Part shown: positions 1-10,144 of the stretch, one piece after another
How the letters are laid out: the number at the start of each line of letters is the position of its first letter
How positions within the stretch are numbered: position 1 is the first letter of the stretch
Assembly: GCA_905479095.1 (NCBI GenBank)
Contig: CAJQLD010000006.1
Coordinates: 1-64,000, forward strand
Direction of reading: 5' to 3'
DNA: 64,000 bases
Source of the DNA: an uncultured Flavobacteriaceae bacterium
GTDB taxonomy: Bacteria > Bacteroidota > Bacteroidia > Flavobacteriales > Flavobacteriaceae
Notes under the pieces: model-generated
Seen by the model: only the letters and a program-made list of their open reading frames with translations
Told to the model about the DNA's origin: nothing
Databases searched by the model: none
Made by a program: the position numbers and the translations under genes

Positions 1-46
1 TACTTTAAACTTTTTCTATATCTTCATAATTTGAGAGGCGAAATAC

Positions 47-784
47 TTATTTAAATAACTTCCATTTAATGACAAGTAGAATAAATTTTGCGTTTCCTGT
101 TAAGTAGCGTTTCCACATGCGTCTTGGCTCTTGAGTAAACCGATAAAACCATTCTAATCCGAAATTTTGCATCCATAAAGGTGCTCGTTTCACCTTTCCA
201 GAAACCACATCAAAGCTTCCTCCAACACCCATTACAAAGTTTACTTTTTCAAGGAGTTTTTTATTTTCATACAAAAAGTTCTCTTTTGCGGGAGAACTAA
301 TTGCAACAAACAGAATGTTTGCACCACTATTAGCTATTACCTTTGCAATACCTTGCTCTTCTTCTTTTTTAAAATATCCGTTTCGATACCCAGCTATGAT
401 ATTGGAAGAATATTGTTTTGTGTATTTATCTACAACAGATTTGACAACGTCTTCTTTTGCACCTAGAAAAAAAACTTTATAATCTTTTTTGTGAGCTAAC
501 TCGACGATTTTGATCATTAGGTCTATGCCTGCTACTCGTTCTTTCAATGGTTTTCCAAGTATTTTTGAAGCCCATATAACTCCGATACCATCGGGATTTA
601 TCAAATCAGAATGGTTTACGTATTCTCGCAATTGCAAATCCGTTTGCATTATTGCAATTTTTTCTGCGTTAACACCAACGTGATGAATATATTTATTTAA
701 TACAATAGACTCTTCCACAAATTGCAGTGTTTCTTTCATTGAATAATTATCAACGGATGTATTCAAAATATTTATTCTGTTCAT
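47..784 (-). CDS. WecG/TagA/CpsF family glycosyltransferase (candidate ManNAcA transferase)
   Basis: 245 aa ORF with family-like motifs (NPDGIGVIWASKILG, ERVAGIDLM, FFLGAKEDVV, GVGGSFDVVSGKVKRAP, GLEWFYRFTQEPRRMWKRY). Confidence 0.93.
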   Translation of the reverse strand: MNRINILNTSVDNYSMKETLQFVEESIVLNKYIHHVGVNAEKIAIMQTDLQLREYVNHSDLINPDGIGVIWASKILGKPLKERVAGIDLMIKIVELAHKKDYKVFFLGAKEDVVKSVVDKYTKQYSSNIIAGYRNGYFKKEEEQGIAKVIANSGANILFVAISSPAKENFLYENKKLLEKVNFVMGVGGSFDVVSGKVKRAPLWMQNFGLEWFYRFTQEPRRMWKRYLTGNAKFILLVIKWKLFK

Positions 785-937
785 TTTAATTAATTTGTTA
801 GTTTAGTTCTGCGCATTATTTTAAACAAAAAAATTGATAGTAGTATAATGCTAAAAATTAAATGTATTATTTGTTAAAGCATTTACTTGCGTAAACGAGT
901 AATGGTTTTACTATCATCTATTGTGTAAATACTATAC

Positions 938-2164
938 TCAATAACTAGTTTCGCATAAATGTTCATATTCTTTTTTATATTTGATAGCGTTTTGCAGCCA
1001 GCTTTTATTATTCCTAACATACTGCAAACCTTCCGTTCTAACTTTTTTTAATAATTGTTCATCTGACTCGTAAACCTTAATCATAAGATTTTCTAATGAT
1101 TTTTGATTTCCTGCTTCAAATAAAAAGCCATTTACGTTATCTTTTATTAGTTCCTTGATTCCTCCAACATCGCTTCCTATGAAAATCTTACTATAGGCTA
1201 ACGCTTCTAAGGGCTTTAGAGGCGTAACAGAATTCGTTAATTTATTTTTGTATCGTGGATTTACAATAATATCAATATTAGAAAAAGCTTGATAAACATG
1301 GTTAGGCTTGATGGGGCCGCAAAAATGAATGTTTTTATTCGTTTTCGACAATTCCATAATTTTATTTTCTTCAATTCCCTTCCCATAAATAAAAAGTTGT
1401 GAATTTGTAAAATTTTTATTGAACGAAAAAAAAGCATTTATTAGTAGTTCGAGACCTTCATACGATGTTAAAGTTCCAACATACCCAAAATTAAGCTCTC
1501 TTTTTGCCTTTTTCTTTAATTTATTTTTCAAACTATCAATTAGCGTTGTGTTAACAGCATTACCAACTACTTTTATTTTTTCTTCTGAAATATTACATTC
1601 AATTAAAAACAATTTAAGGTTTTCATTTATAGCAACAACAATATCTGATCTCCTCATTACGAATAACTCGATACCCAGTATTTGTTTTTCAATAAGTTTT
1701 GAAAACCAATTCTGTCTCTTACCATCCTTAGCCAACATCCAAAGAGATCTTACCTCATAAACAACAGGGATATTAAAATTTTTACCTAAATATAATGCAG
1801 GTAATCCGCAAAAAAACATAGCATGGGCATGAAGCACGTCCGGTTTTTCTAATAATATAATTTTTTTTATTTTTTTTGTGAAACTAACTATTTGAAAGAG
1901 TCTTAGTATTCTTTTAAATAATGATTTTCTAGAATCCGAAATAGAATCAATATTGTTTATTTTTGTCCTATAATACTTTATGTCATTAAAATACTCTATA
2001 AATTTAGAGCCTATTTGAAAAGGGGAGGAAATAGCAACAACTTCTAATCCAACCTCTTTTTGAGACATTAAGATATCTCTGCTTCTAATACTTGATCCTG
2101 AAACTTGAGGTAATGATTGATAAAGTATGTGTAAAACCTTCATAAATTTTTTATTGTGTAGCAA
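938..2164 (-). CDS. Glycosyltransferase family 4 (GT-B fold)
   Basis: 408 aa ORF; HAHAMF, GYVGTLTSYEGLELLINAF, PLKPLEALAYSKIFIGSDVGGIKELI typical of GT4. Confidence 0.9.
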   Translation of the reverse strand: MLHNKKFMKVLHILYQSLPQVSGSSIRSRDILMSQKEVGLEVVAISSPFQIGSKFIEYFNDIKYYRTKINNIDSISDSRKSLFKRILRLFQIVSFTKKIKKIILLEKPDVLHAHAMFFCGLPALYLGKNFNIPVVYEVRSLWMLAKDGKRQNWFSKLIEKQILGIELFVMRRSDIVVAINENLKLFLIECNISEEKIKVVGNAVNTTLIDSLKNKLKKKAKRELNFGYVGTLTSYEGLELLINAFFSFNKNFTNSQLFIYGKGIEENKIMELSKTNKNIHFCGPIKPNHVYQAFSNIDIIVNPRYKNKLTNSVTPLKPLEALAYSKIFIGSDVGGIKELIKDNVNGFLFEAGNQKSLENLMIKVYESDEQLLKKVRTEGLQYVRNNKSWLQNAIKYKKEYEHLCETSY

Positions 2165-2200
2165 AAGTACACTATTTTTGATTTTTTAAGAGTTTAATTT

Positions 2201-3442
2201 ATGTTTAAATCGATATACAAAAAAAGTGTCTTTACTGTGTTATTTGTTACATTATTTATAACACTTATTTTATTTAAAAATGACATTAATAGCAAGGTTA
2301 TTGTTCTAATGTTGGGGGTTTCCTTGTTTTATTTTAATAAAAAAAATATTAAAATAAGCATCCAACGACATTACCCTCTACTTGTATTTTTTTTATTTAT
2401 TACACTTAGTCTTTCCTACTCTAGTAATCTAATTTATGGTCTTAACAAAGTTGAAAGGTTGTTGTTAATTCCGGCTTCTATTTTAATGTTTTCGTCAATA
2501 AATAAAAAAGATATAAACTTTGAGTTCGTTTCAATTGGATACGTTATTGTTGTTTTATTTGCTGCTTTTTATTCTCATACAATCGTAATAATTGACTTTC
2601 TAAGTAACCATGAATCATCTTATAAGAGTTTCTTCAATTTAAATTACTCTTATAAGGCACTTGCAAACACTATCAACCTTCACACGACATATTACTCCTA
2701 TTATATTCTAACGGCAATTATACTTTTATTGCAATTTATTAAACAAAGGAAAGTGATTCTTCTCTCAAAAATAATAGCTCTTATATGTGTTTTATATTTA
2801 TCCTTTTTTATTGTCCACTTATCTTCAAGAATAGCCATAGCAATGTTGTATATTATTATAATGATAAACATAATTCAACATATGGTAAGCCATAAAAAAC
2901 TACTAAGAGGTATTGTTACCCTTACACTATTTCATGTTATATCTTTTATAATTATCATGAATGTGGGGGTTACTAAATATCGTTTTCAACATCTTTTAGG
3001 GTTTACTTATTATACGGGTTATACAGTAAACGATTCTGATCACAAGATTCAGCTTTGGTCAGCTGCAATTAATGCCAACGATAACGTTCTTTTAGGAAAT
3101 GGGGTTGGAGACATTCAATCTTCTCTAAATAAACAATATGTAATCTCTGATTTAAAAAAACCTTTAGAATTAGAGTATAATAGTCACAATCAATATCTTG
3201 AGTATTATGTGGGATATGGAATTATTGGATTGATACTATTTCTCTATATTTTTTATTATTATGGACGTTTTTTTATTCAACACAAAAATTTTATTGGGAT
3301 TCAGTTTTTGATAATCACTTTAATTATCAGTTTGACAGAGTGTCTTTGGAACAGACATAATGGTATTGTATTTATTGTTTTTGTGCTATTGCTGTTATAT
3401 AAATATAATTATGAGGTAGAAAACAATTTATCTTTGGAGTGA
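2201..3442 (+). CDS. O-antigen ligase/polymerase-like polytopic membrane protein
   Basis: 413 aa multi-TM ORF; 'GNGVGDIQ...YNSHNQYLEYYVGYGIIGL' resembles the WaaL/Wzy signature region. Confidence 0.8.
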   Translation: MFKSIYKKSVFTVLFVTLFITLILFKNDINSKVIVLMLGVSLFYFNKKNIKISIQRHYPLLVFFLFITLSLSYSSNLIYGLNKVERLLLIPASILMFSSINKKDINFEFVSIGYVIVVLFAAFYSHTIVIIDFLSNHESSYKSFFNLNYSYKALANTINLHTTYYSYYILTAIILLLQFIKQRKVILLSKIIALICVLYLSFFIVHLSSRIAIAMLYIIIMINIIQHMVSHKKLLRGIVTLTLFHVISFIIIMNVGVTKYRFQHLLGFTYYTGYTVNDSDHKIQLWSAAINANDNVLLGNGVGDIQSSLNKQYVISDLKKPLELEYNSHNQYLEYYVGYGIIGLILFLYIFYYYGRFFIQHKNFIGIQFLIITLIISLTECLWNRHNGIVFIVFVLLLLYKYNYEVENNLSLE

Positions 3443-4665
3443 TTCGTTAGTTTAAAAATTGTTAGCATAAGTATAATAAACAAGAAGGTGTTTTGATACA
3501 TGAAGGCAGTTGTTAATCCCATTATTACAAAATAAATGGTAATAAGAATTTTAAAACGACGATTTGTATTAGCTGAAAAAATAAAATTATATAGGAACAC
3601 CAATAATATAAAGAAGAATACTCCGTATTTGATATAAAGAGTGAAATAAAGGTTATCCATATAAATATTATTATTTTCAATATTTTCACGCCACACAAAC
3701 CAAGGTATAAAAAAAGTTTCTCCAATTCCTTTTCCAAAAATATAATTAAGGAAGTTAAAGGATTCAAGTTTTAGAATTACCGGCGCAAATCTATATTCAA
3801 AAAGTTGGTGAATAACGAGTTCAAAATCAAACATTGTCAAAATTCTTTCCTTCAAACGTGGGTTAAAATTTAATATTCCAAAAATTAAAACAGTTCCTGC
3901 AACAATGAACAGTCCAACTTTTTTAATAAAATCCTTGAGATTATTTATTGAAAGAAATAGATTAATTCCGTAAATCACCCCTATTGTGGCAAAAAAAGTC
4001 CTGTTTCCTGCTAAAAAGACTGGTAAAAGAATATATATAATTTCTGATACTTTAAACCTCTCATTTTGTGCTAGCTTAGCTATAAAATAAAAAACAGCAA
4101 AAAAGGTTCCTAGGGTTGAATATCTTGTATTTCCTAGCTTAAAAAAAGGGTCATCACCCACAAGATACAAAAGGTTAGTGTTGTTTAGAATAATAAAAAT
4201 TACTATTGTAATAACAAAATTGACCTTTAAAAGTCTTTTTGAAAATTTGCTAGTCCATTCTAATTGATGGTTTTTAAGAAGGTCAATAAACACATAGCCT
4301 ATCGCTAGTATTAATATTGGTTTTATATCTTTCAAAACATTAATTAAAGTAAAGTTTTCTCTGTTGAAAACAAAAGAATAAGCACATGAAAGAGCTATAA
4401 AAACACTTAAGTTAAGTATAGGGTGAAGAACTGACTCGGGTATTTTCGATGTTAGTAAACACCTATAAATATATGCAAGAATTGGGATGAGAACAAATCC
4501 ATAGTATGCACTAATTTGAAATTTAGTATGAATAATTATTAGTGCAGGGGTAAATGGCAATATTACTGCTAGTGTAACAAACTTTTTAGTGTTTTTGTCA
4601 ATGATAGATAACCCTCCTAGTGTGAAGAACAAAAATAAAAGACCTAAAAACATTAACATTTCCAT
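3409..4665 (-). CDS. Polytopic membrane protein, candidate polysaccharide polymerase (Wzy-like)
   Basis: 418 aa multi-TM ORF inside glycan cluster; 'FGKGIGETFF...NIYMDNLYFTLYIKYGVFFF'. Confidence 0.7.
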   Translation of the reverse strand: MEMLMFLGLLFLFFTLGGLSIIDKNTKKFVTLAVILPFTPALIIIHTKFQISAYYGFVLIPILAYIYRCLLTSKIPESVLHPILNLSVFIALSCAYSFVFNRENFTLINVLKDIKPILILAIGYVFIDLLKNHQLEWTSKFSKRLLKVNFVITIVIFIILNNTNLLYLVGDDPFFKLGNTRYSTLGTFFAVFYFIAKLAQNERFKVSEIIYILLPVFLAGNRTFFATIGVIYGINLFLSINNLKDFIKKVGLFIVAGTVLIFGILNFNPRLKERILTMFDFELVIHQLFEYRFAPVILKLESFNFLNYIFGKGIGETFFIPWFVWRENIENNNIYMDNLYFTLYIKYGVFFFILLVFLYNFIFSANTNRRFKILITIYFVIMGLTTAFMYQNTFLFIILMLTIFKLTNHSKDKLFSTS

Positions 4666-4671
4666 CTTGAG

Positions 4672-5943
4672 TTATTTATAAATTTTAATAATTGCCAATA
4701 AATATTCTTTAAAACTTATTCCTAATATTCTATAAACCAAAAACCTCCAACTTGGATAAAATAATAGTATCATGGCTACACATAATGACCAAGCGACTGC
4801 AACAATGCTTTTTTGTGAGGCGACTAACACAAATATTGGTGTTACTGTAAACGTGAAAAGATTCCAATAAAACTCCAAATTTGTTTTTCCAGTAGCAGTA
4901 ATCAAACTTCCAATAGGATTTCCAATAGCTCTAAACACCATGTATATAGATAAAATTTGAACCAAAGCAATTATTTCATCAAACCCTTCTCCATAAAAAA
5001 GAGCAACTATTCTGGTTGCAAAAACAATTGTTGTTACGTAAACAAAAAAATTCACTTTTGAAACAATACTTATCAGTTTTAAGTAATTGGTTTTTAACTC
5101 TATTAAATTATCCTGAATTTTCGCCAAGCCAGGTGAGGCTACTTTAACCAAAATTGGGTTAATAATTTGTGCAGGTCTAAAAACTAATTGTTTTGCCAAA
5201 CTATAACCTCCCAAAATGTCTTGACTAAAAAATTTACCGATTATTAAAATGTCTAAATCTCTGTTGAAATAATTAATTACCTGACCACCAATTTGATACA
5301 CACCTATTTTTAAAAAAGGTTTTGTTTCTTTAAAATTAAAATGAAAAAGTAAACCATATTTTTTTAAACCATAAATAAAATACATTGTATTCTGGAGGCT
5401 GTACTGAAGTAGTGCAGAGTATATAAGTGTAAACACCCCATATTCATTAATTGCTAAATAGATAGCAAATATTAAAGATATTACAGCCGCAACAACCTCG
5501 AAAATTGTTACTTGCTTAAATTTTAAATGCTTAGACTCTATTGTCTTAAACATCCTTCCAAGAGCTGATATTATCAGGTTTAATCCTAATAATGGAATTA
5601 ATATATTTAATTGTTGCTCATTATAAAATTCAGAAATAAAATGGGTAATAGCCAAAAGCAACACATATAATACTATACTAAAACCTAAATTTATCCAATA
5701 TAAACTCGCATACTCTTTCTCTGAAATGTTTTGTTTATGTAAAATCGCTGATGTTAAGCCCATATCGTTGAATAGGTTCATAAAACCCATTACAAATGTG
5801 ACTAAAGCCATTAAGCCAAAATCTGACTTGTCTAAATAACGAGCGAGGATCGATAGTTTTAAAAGCGCTACAAAGACAATTACTATAGTGCCTATAGTAG
5901 TCCACTTAAACCCTGTTAAAACTTGATTTTTAAAACTATTCAT
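4672..5943 (-). CDS. Wzx-type polysaccharide flippase (MATE/MVF superfamily)
   Basis: 423 aa; 'GFKWTTIGTIV...LARYLDKSDFGLMALV...LTSAILHKQNISEKEYASLYWINL'. Confidence 0.9.
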   Translation of the reverse strand: MNSFKNQVLTGFKWTTIGTIVIVFVALLKLSILARYLDKSDFGLMALVTFVMGFMNLFNDMGLTSAILHKQNISEKEYASLYWINLGFSIVLYVLLLAITHFISEFYNEQQLNILIPLLGLNLIISALGRMFKTIESKHLKFKQVTIFEVVAAVISLIFAIYLAINEYGVFTLIYSALLQYSLQNTMYFIYGLKKYGLLFHFNFKETKPFLKIGVYQIGGQVINYFNRDLDILIIGKFFSQDILGGYSLAKQLVFRPAQIINPILVKVASPGLAKIQDNLIELKTNYLKLISIVSKVNFFVYVTTIVFATRIVALFYGEGFDEIIALVQILSIYMVFRAIGNPIGSLITATGKTNLEFYWNLFTFTVTPIFVLVASQKSIVAVAWSLCVAMILLFYPSWRFLVYRILGISFKEYLLAIIKIYK

Positions 5944-7078
5944 TAAAAATTTCCAATACTTGTGCTTTAATCCTGCTTCGAACTACATTAGTAGAATATA
6001 GTTTTCTGATTAATTCACGATTATATTCTTGTATCTTTATATCTAACATTTCAATTTCAGTTGATTTACTCCAATCACTTTGAATTGAATAAACATAAAA
6101 ACCTTCTCTTTTAAGGAGTTTAAAAATTGTATTCTCTTCTCTTAAATATACTTTACAACCGTTTGCTATGGCTATCATTATAGTGTTGTATGCTTGCTGT
6201 CTTTTGTGATTCATAATTAAAACAGAGCAACTATCTATGATTTTTGAATACTCCTTGGTACTCAAAAAATCTACCAATGGTTCAGCCTTTTCTCCGAATA
6301 TGAAATCCGCTTCTTTTATTACTAACTCCCTATATTTATTGTCTCCATAGCTAAGTGGAATGTATATTTTTTTTCCTTGTATATTTTTTTCGTTGAATAA
6401 TTGAAACGCGTCAAAATGATTATTGGTTTCGGAACTTGAATTTCCAATTAATATATTTATTTTTTTTGAAGAGCCTCTTTCTAATTCCCTATTCATGTCA
6501 GAACTATAATAAGTAAACCACCCTCTCTTTGAATTGTTTTCTGTAAACTCATCAAGTAAGTCGATATCCTCCGTTACATTTGTAATTGTATAATCCACCT
6601 TGTCCTTAAGGGCTTTCTTGAAAAGGTCCCAGTAATATTGTTTTTTTAGCTGTGAAAATACCTTTTTTTTAATGTAAGTCCAAAAAGGTAGGTTTTTAAA
6701 ATATACTCTTTGAGTCAATGGTAATAGATTATTAATTTTCGGGTTTAGTCCGTATAACTCAGCCCCCCAAAAATACCAGGCAATTTTAATCTTAGCTTGA
6801 ATATTTGTTATTAATTTAAGTTTATATGTTTTGTGTAAGCTGTGAAAAATAACTAAAGTATTCTTATCTACGTTATAGTGAAATTTCTCATAATAATCCT
6901 TGCTATTAATTTCTACAAATTCGATAGAGGTTAGCTTAATTAATTCCTCCTTTTTGTTGTAAAACCCCATTTCCTCTTCTACTCCCACCAAAAAATAATT
7001 TTGATTAGGAAATATAGATTCAAATATTTCAATTGTTTTATTTAAAAATTTTTCGTCGTCAACTATATGTACAATCAT
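5936..7078 (-). CDS. wecF: WecF-like TDP-Fuc4NAc transferase
   Basis: 380 aa; 'AWYFWGAELYGL', 'ILIGNSSSETNNHFDAF', 'IIDSCSVLIMNHKRQQAYNTIMIAIANGCKVYL' match remembered E. coli WecF regions (HIWGADLYEL, ILVGNSGDRSNEH, FARQQGIGTL). Confidence 0.8.
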   Translation of the reverse strand: MIVHIVDDEKFLNKTIEIFESIFPNQNYFLVGVEEEMGFYNKKEELIKLTSIEFVEINSKDYYEKFHYNVDKNTLVIFHSLHKTYKLKLITNIQAKIKIAWYFWGAELYGLNPKINNLLPLTQRVYFKNLPFWTYIKKKVFSQLKKQYYWDLFKKALKDKVDYTITNVTEDIDLLDEFTENNSKRGWFTYYSSDMNRELERGSSKKINILIGNSSSETNNHFDAFQLFNEKNIQGKKIYIPLSYGDNKYRELVIKEADFIFGEKAEPLVDFLSTKEYSKIIDSCSVLIMNHKRQQAYNTIMIAIANGCKVYLREENTIFKLLKREGFYVYSIQSDWSKSTEIEMLDIKIQEYNRELIRKLYSTNVVRSRIKAQVLEIFNE

Positions 7079-8211
7079 TTAAAAAAACCATTAATTACAT
7101 TTATAATTTCATGAACTTCATCTAATTCTAGATCATAAAACATTGGGAGTCTTACTAGACAGTCTGTGTATAAATCCGCATTTGGTAAGTCTTGAATATC
7201 TTTTAAATCTTTTGTGTGAAATGAACTTTTATGAAGAGATAGATAATGAAATACTGCATGAATATTATTGTTTTTCAAAAATTTAATAATTGCATCTCTC
7301 TGCTCTAAATCTTTTGTAACCAAATAAAACATATGGGCGTTATTAGTTGCGCCACTGGGGATAACAGCCAATTTTAATTTGTTGTTGTTCTCTAACTCAA
7401 TTAAACCGTTGTAGTACGTCTTCCATAACAATTTTCGTTTATCTTGAATTTCTTTCAATTGTTCTAATTGTGCAAATAAAAACGCTGCAATCAGTTCTGA
7501 CGGTAAAAATGAAGAACCGGTGTCTACCCATCCGTACTTATTTACTTCACCCTTAAAAAATGCTGAACGATTTGTTCCTTTTTCCCATATAACTTCAGCC
7601 CTGTCAATAAAGCGGTCGTCATTGATAGTCAAAAGACCTCCTTCACCAGAAATGATGTTTTTAGTTTCATGAAAAGAAAAAACTCCAAAATGGCCAATGC
7701 TTCCCAAAGGCCTCCCATTGTAGTAGGAGTCTATGGATTGCGCTGCATCTTCGACAACTAATAAACTATGTTTGTTTGCAATTTGCATAATTATATCCAT
7801 TTCAACAGCAACCCCAGCATAATGAACAACGACTATTGCTTTCGTTTTGGATGTTATTAATTCCTCAACACTCCTTTCATCAATTCCGGGGTGGTCTGTC
7901 CTGCTATCTGCAAAAACAATTTTAGCGCCCTGTCGAACATAAGCAAGAGCAGAAGACACAAACGTGTATGAGGGCACTATGACCTCATCTCCTGGCTTTA
8001 TGTCCATTAACATTGCGGTCATCTCAAGTGCATCTGTGCAAGAAGTTGTCAGTAATGCTTTTTTGAATCCAAACTTTTCTTCAAAAAAAGTTTGACATTT
8101 TTTGGTAAACAACCCATTCCCAGAGATTTTACCTGAAAGAACAGATTCTTCAATATATTTAATTTCTTTTCCTACTAAAAAAGGCTTGTTAAATGGTATC
8201 ATAAGTTCCAA
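7075..8211 (-). CDS. wecE: dTDP-4-amino-4,6-dideoxygalactose transaminase (WecE/RffA)
   Basis: 378 aa; MIPFNKPFLVGKE, LLTTSCTDALEM, GDEVIVPSYTFVS, FSFHETKNIISGEGG, EKGTNRSAFFKGEVNKYGWVD, very close to E. coli WecE. Confidence 0.93.
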   Translation of the reverse strand: MELMIPFNKPFLVGKEIKYIEESVLSGKISGNGLFTKKCQTFFEEKFGFKKALLTTSCTDALEMTAMLMDIKPGDEVIVPSYTFVSSALAYVRQGAKIVFADSRTDHPGIDERSVEELITSKTKAIVVVHYAGVAVEMDIIMQIANKHSLLVVEDAAQSIDSYYNGRPLGSIGHFGVFSFHETKNIISGEGGLLTINDDRFIDRAEVIWEKGTNRSAFFKGEVNKYGWVDTGSSFLPSELIAAFLFAQLEQLKEIQDKRKLLWKTYYNGLIELENNNKLKLAVIPSGATNNAHMFYLVTKDLEQRDAIIKFLKNNNIHAVFHYLSLHKSSFHTKDLKDIQDLPNADLYTDCLVRLPMFYDLELDEVHEIINVINGFFK

Positions 8212-8894
8212 TAGTGATAGATGTACGTTATATCTTTGATTTTAAAATCACACTTTTCATAAAGCCTCATGGCAGGTATGTTTTCAAATTGAGTCGCTAC
8301 TTGAATTGTTTCAAACCCTAACTCAAAAGCTCTGTTTATTGAACTTTCAATTAACTTTGAAGCTATTCCTTTGCCTCTTTCTTGTTCACTTACTGCAACC
8401 AGCCCTATGATTGCAAGATACTTTGATTTTTTTTCTATTGTTGTAAATCCTAAAATTTCTTTTTCTCTGTATATAAGAATATCGAGAGCCATACCCTTAT
8501 AGACTGCATTGTTGATCCATTGATTGTACAATTTAGTATATTCGTTGTTTTTAAAATTTATGTCAATTTTAAATCTAGAATTTATGCCACTGGACAGCGC
8601 TAGCTTTTTTAAAGATTCATAGTCGTGAACTCCCTCACTAAAGGATTCAATTTTGGAACTGGGATTCTTATTTAAATCACCCTTAATTGATGTTTTTTGT
8701 TGAAATGTAACTTTTTTATCAACTAATTTTAGTCCATTTCCAGCAACTTTTTCAGAAGATAAAATATAAATAAGCTTGTAGTCGTTAACGTAGGTTTGAA
8801 ATGTAGAAGAACTAAATTTTTTATTTTTAGATATTATTAATTGTCCAACTTTATATCCAAAAAATTCAGTGTCCCAGTTTAGTTGTTTAATCAT
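8199..8894 (-). CDS. GNAT acetyltransferase, WecD-like (TDP-fucosamine acetyltransferase)
   Basis: 231 aa; N-term 'LNWDTEFFGYKVGQL', 'SRFKID...LYNQWINNAV', acetyl-CoA motif 'EQERGKGIASKLI'; next to wecE/wecF homologues. Confidence 0.82.
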   Translation of the reverse strand: MIKQLNWDTEFFGYKVGQLIISKNKKFSSSTFQTYVNDYKLIYILSSEKVAGNGLKLVDKKVTFQQKTSIKGDLNKNPSSKIESFSEGVHDYESLKKLALSSGINSRFKIDINFKNNEYTKLYNQWINNAVYKGMALDILIYREKEILGFTTIEKKSKYLAIIGLVAVSEQERGKGIASKLIESSINRAFELGFETIQVATQFENIPAMRLYEKCDFKIKDITYIYHYWNL

Positions 8895-8912
8895 AATTTT
8901 CTTAAATAAGAT

Positions 8913-10127
8913 CTACTTTCTTTTGGCCCCGCAAAAGTCTATTACTGTTTTATCTGAGGTTATTTCTAAATTTTTAAACTCTTTATGTGCTACTAAAAAA
9001 ACAATAATATCTGCCTTTTTCACAGCCTCTTTGTGATTTGTTAGCTTAAATACTTTATGCTCAGTAATATTAGGCTCAACAATATAATATTCTTCGTTGT
9101 TCGCATTTTGCAATACCTTTTGAGCAATATATTTAGCCGGAGACTCTCTTAAGTCATCAATATTAGGCTTAAAAGCGAGCCCCATTAAGGCAATGCTTGG
9201 CTTACGGCCGTGCTTTAATTGAAACTCTAATTTTGCCGTTTTTACTTTCTCTGCACACCAAAACGATTTATAGTTATTAACTTCTCTCGCCGTCCCAATA
9301 ATTTTAGACTCCATTGGATAATCAGATACAATAAAATAAGGATCTACTGCAATACAGTGTCCCCCTACCCCACAGCCTGGTTGTAGTATGTTTACCCTCG
9401 GGTGCTTGTTAGCTAATTCAATAAGCTCCCAAACATTGATTTCTGCCTTGTCACAAATCAATGATAATTCGTTCGCAAAGGCTATTTGTACATCTCTAGA
9501 TGAGTTTTCTACTAACTTACACATCTCCGCAGTACGCGCATTCGTCATGTGCAGATCACCCTCAATAAACTGTCTATAAAATGCCAGGGCTTTTTTTGTT
9601 GATTTTTCGTCTATGCCTCCAATCACTCGATCGTTATGAACCAACTCATGCATTACATTTCCTGGTAATACGCGCTCTGGGCAGTAGGCAATGTTCAACG
9701 CTCCTGTTAGTTCTGGTCTTTCAGAAAATATTAAATGCATCATTTTCTCCGTAGTCCCTACCGGTGAAGTCGATTCAATAATATATAAATCGTCTTTTTT
9801 TAATAAGGGCAATACCGCTCGTGTGGCTGCCTCCACAAATGAGATGTCCGGCTCATTTTTAGCCTTAAATGGCGTAGGCACTACAATTAAATAAGCATTC
9901 GCCTCCACAGGCGTTGTTCCTGCTTTCAGATACCCTTCACTAACAGCGCTTGCGACCGCTGTGTCCAACTCTGGTTCTACAATATGTATTTGGCCCTTGT
10001 TTATCGTTTCTACTACTTTAGGGTTGATGTCTACTCCATGGACATATACTTTATTAGATGCGATCAGTGCTGCTGTTGGCAAGCCGATATACCCTAATCC
10101 AATCATGACGACTTCTGGTTTGTTCAT
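8913..10127 (-). CDS. wecC: UDP-N-acetyl-D-mannosamine dehydrogenase
   Basis: 404 aa; 'MIGLGYIGLPTAALIASN', 'IVVPTPFK', 'ESTSPVGTTEKM', 'GCGVGGHCIAVDPYF'. Confidence 0.95.
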   Translation of the reverse strand: MNKPEVVMIGLGYIGLPTAALIASNKVYVHGVDINPKVVETINKGQIHIVEPELDTAVASAVSEGYLKAGTTPVEANAYLIVVPTPFKAKNEPDISFVEAATRAVLPLLKKDDLYIIESTSPVGTTEKMMHLIFSERPELTGALNIAYCPERVLPGNVMHELVHNDRVIGGIDEKSTKKALAFYRQFIEGDLHMTNARTAEMCKLVENSSRDVQIAFANELSLICDKAEINVWELIELANKHPRVNILQPGCGVGGHCIAVDPYFIVSDYPMESKIIGTAREVNNYKSFWCAEKVKTAKLEFQLKHGRKPSIALMGLAFKPNIDDLRESPAKYIAQKVLQNANNEEYYIVEPNITEHKVFKLTNHKEAVKKADIIVFLVAHKEFKNLEITSDKTVIDFCGAKRK

Positions 10128-10144
10128 TTGTTTGATGTTAGTTT

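Noticed and set aside
1419-1760. 113-aa plus-strand ORF antisense to GT4
   Set aside because: Shadow ORF of the glycosyltransferase.
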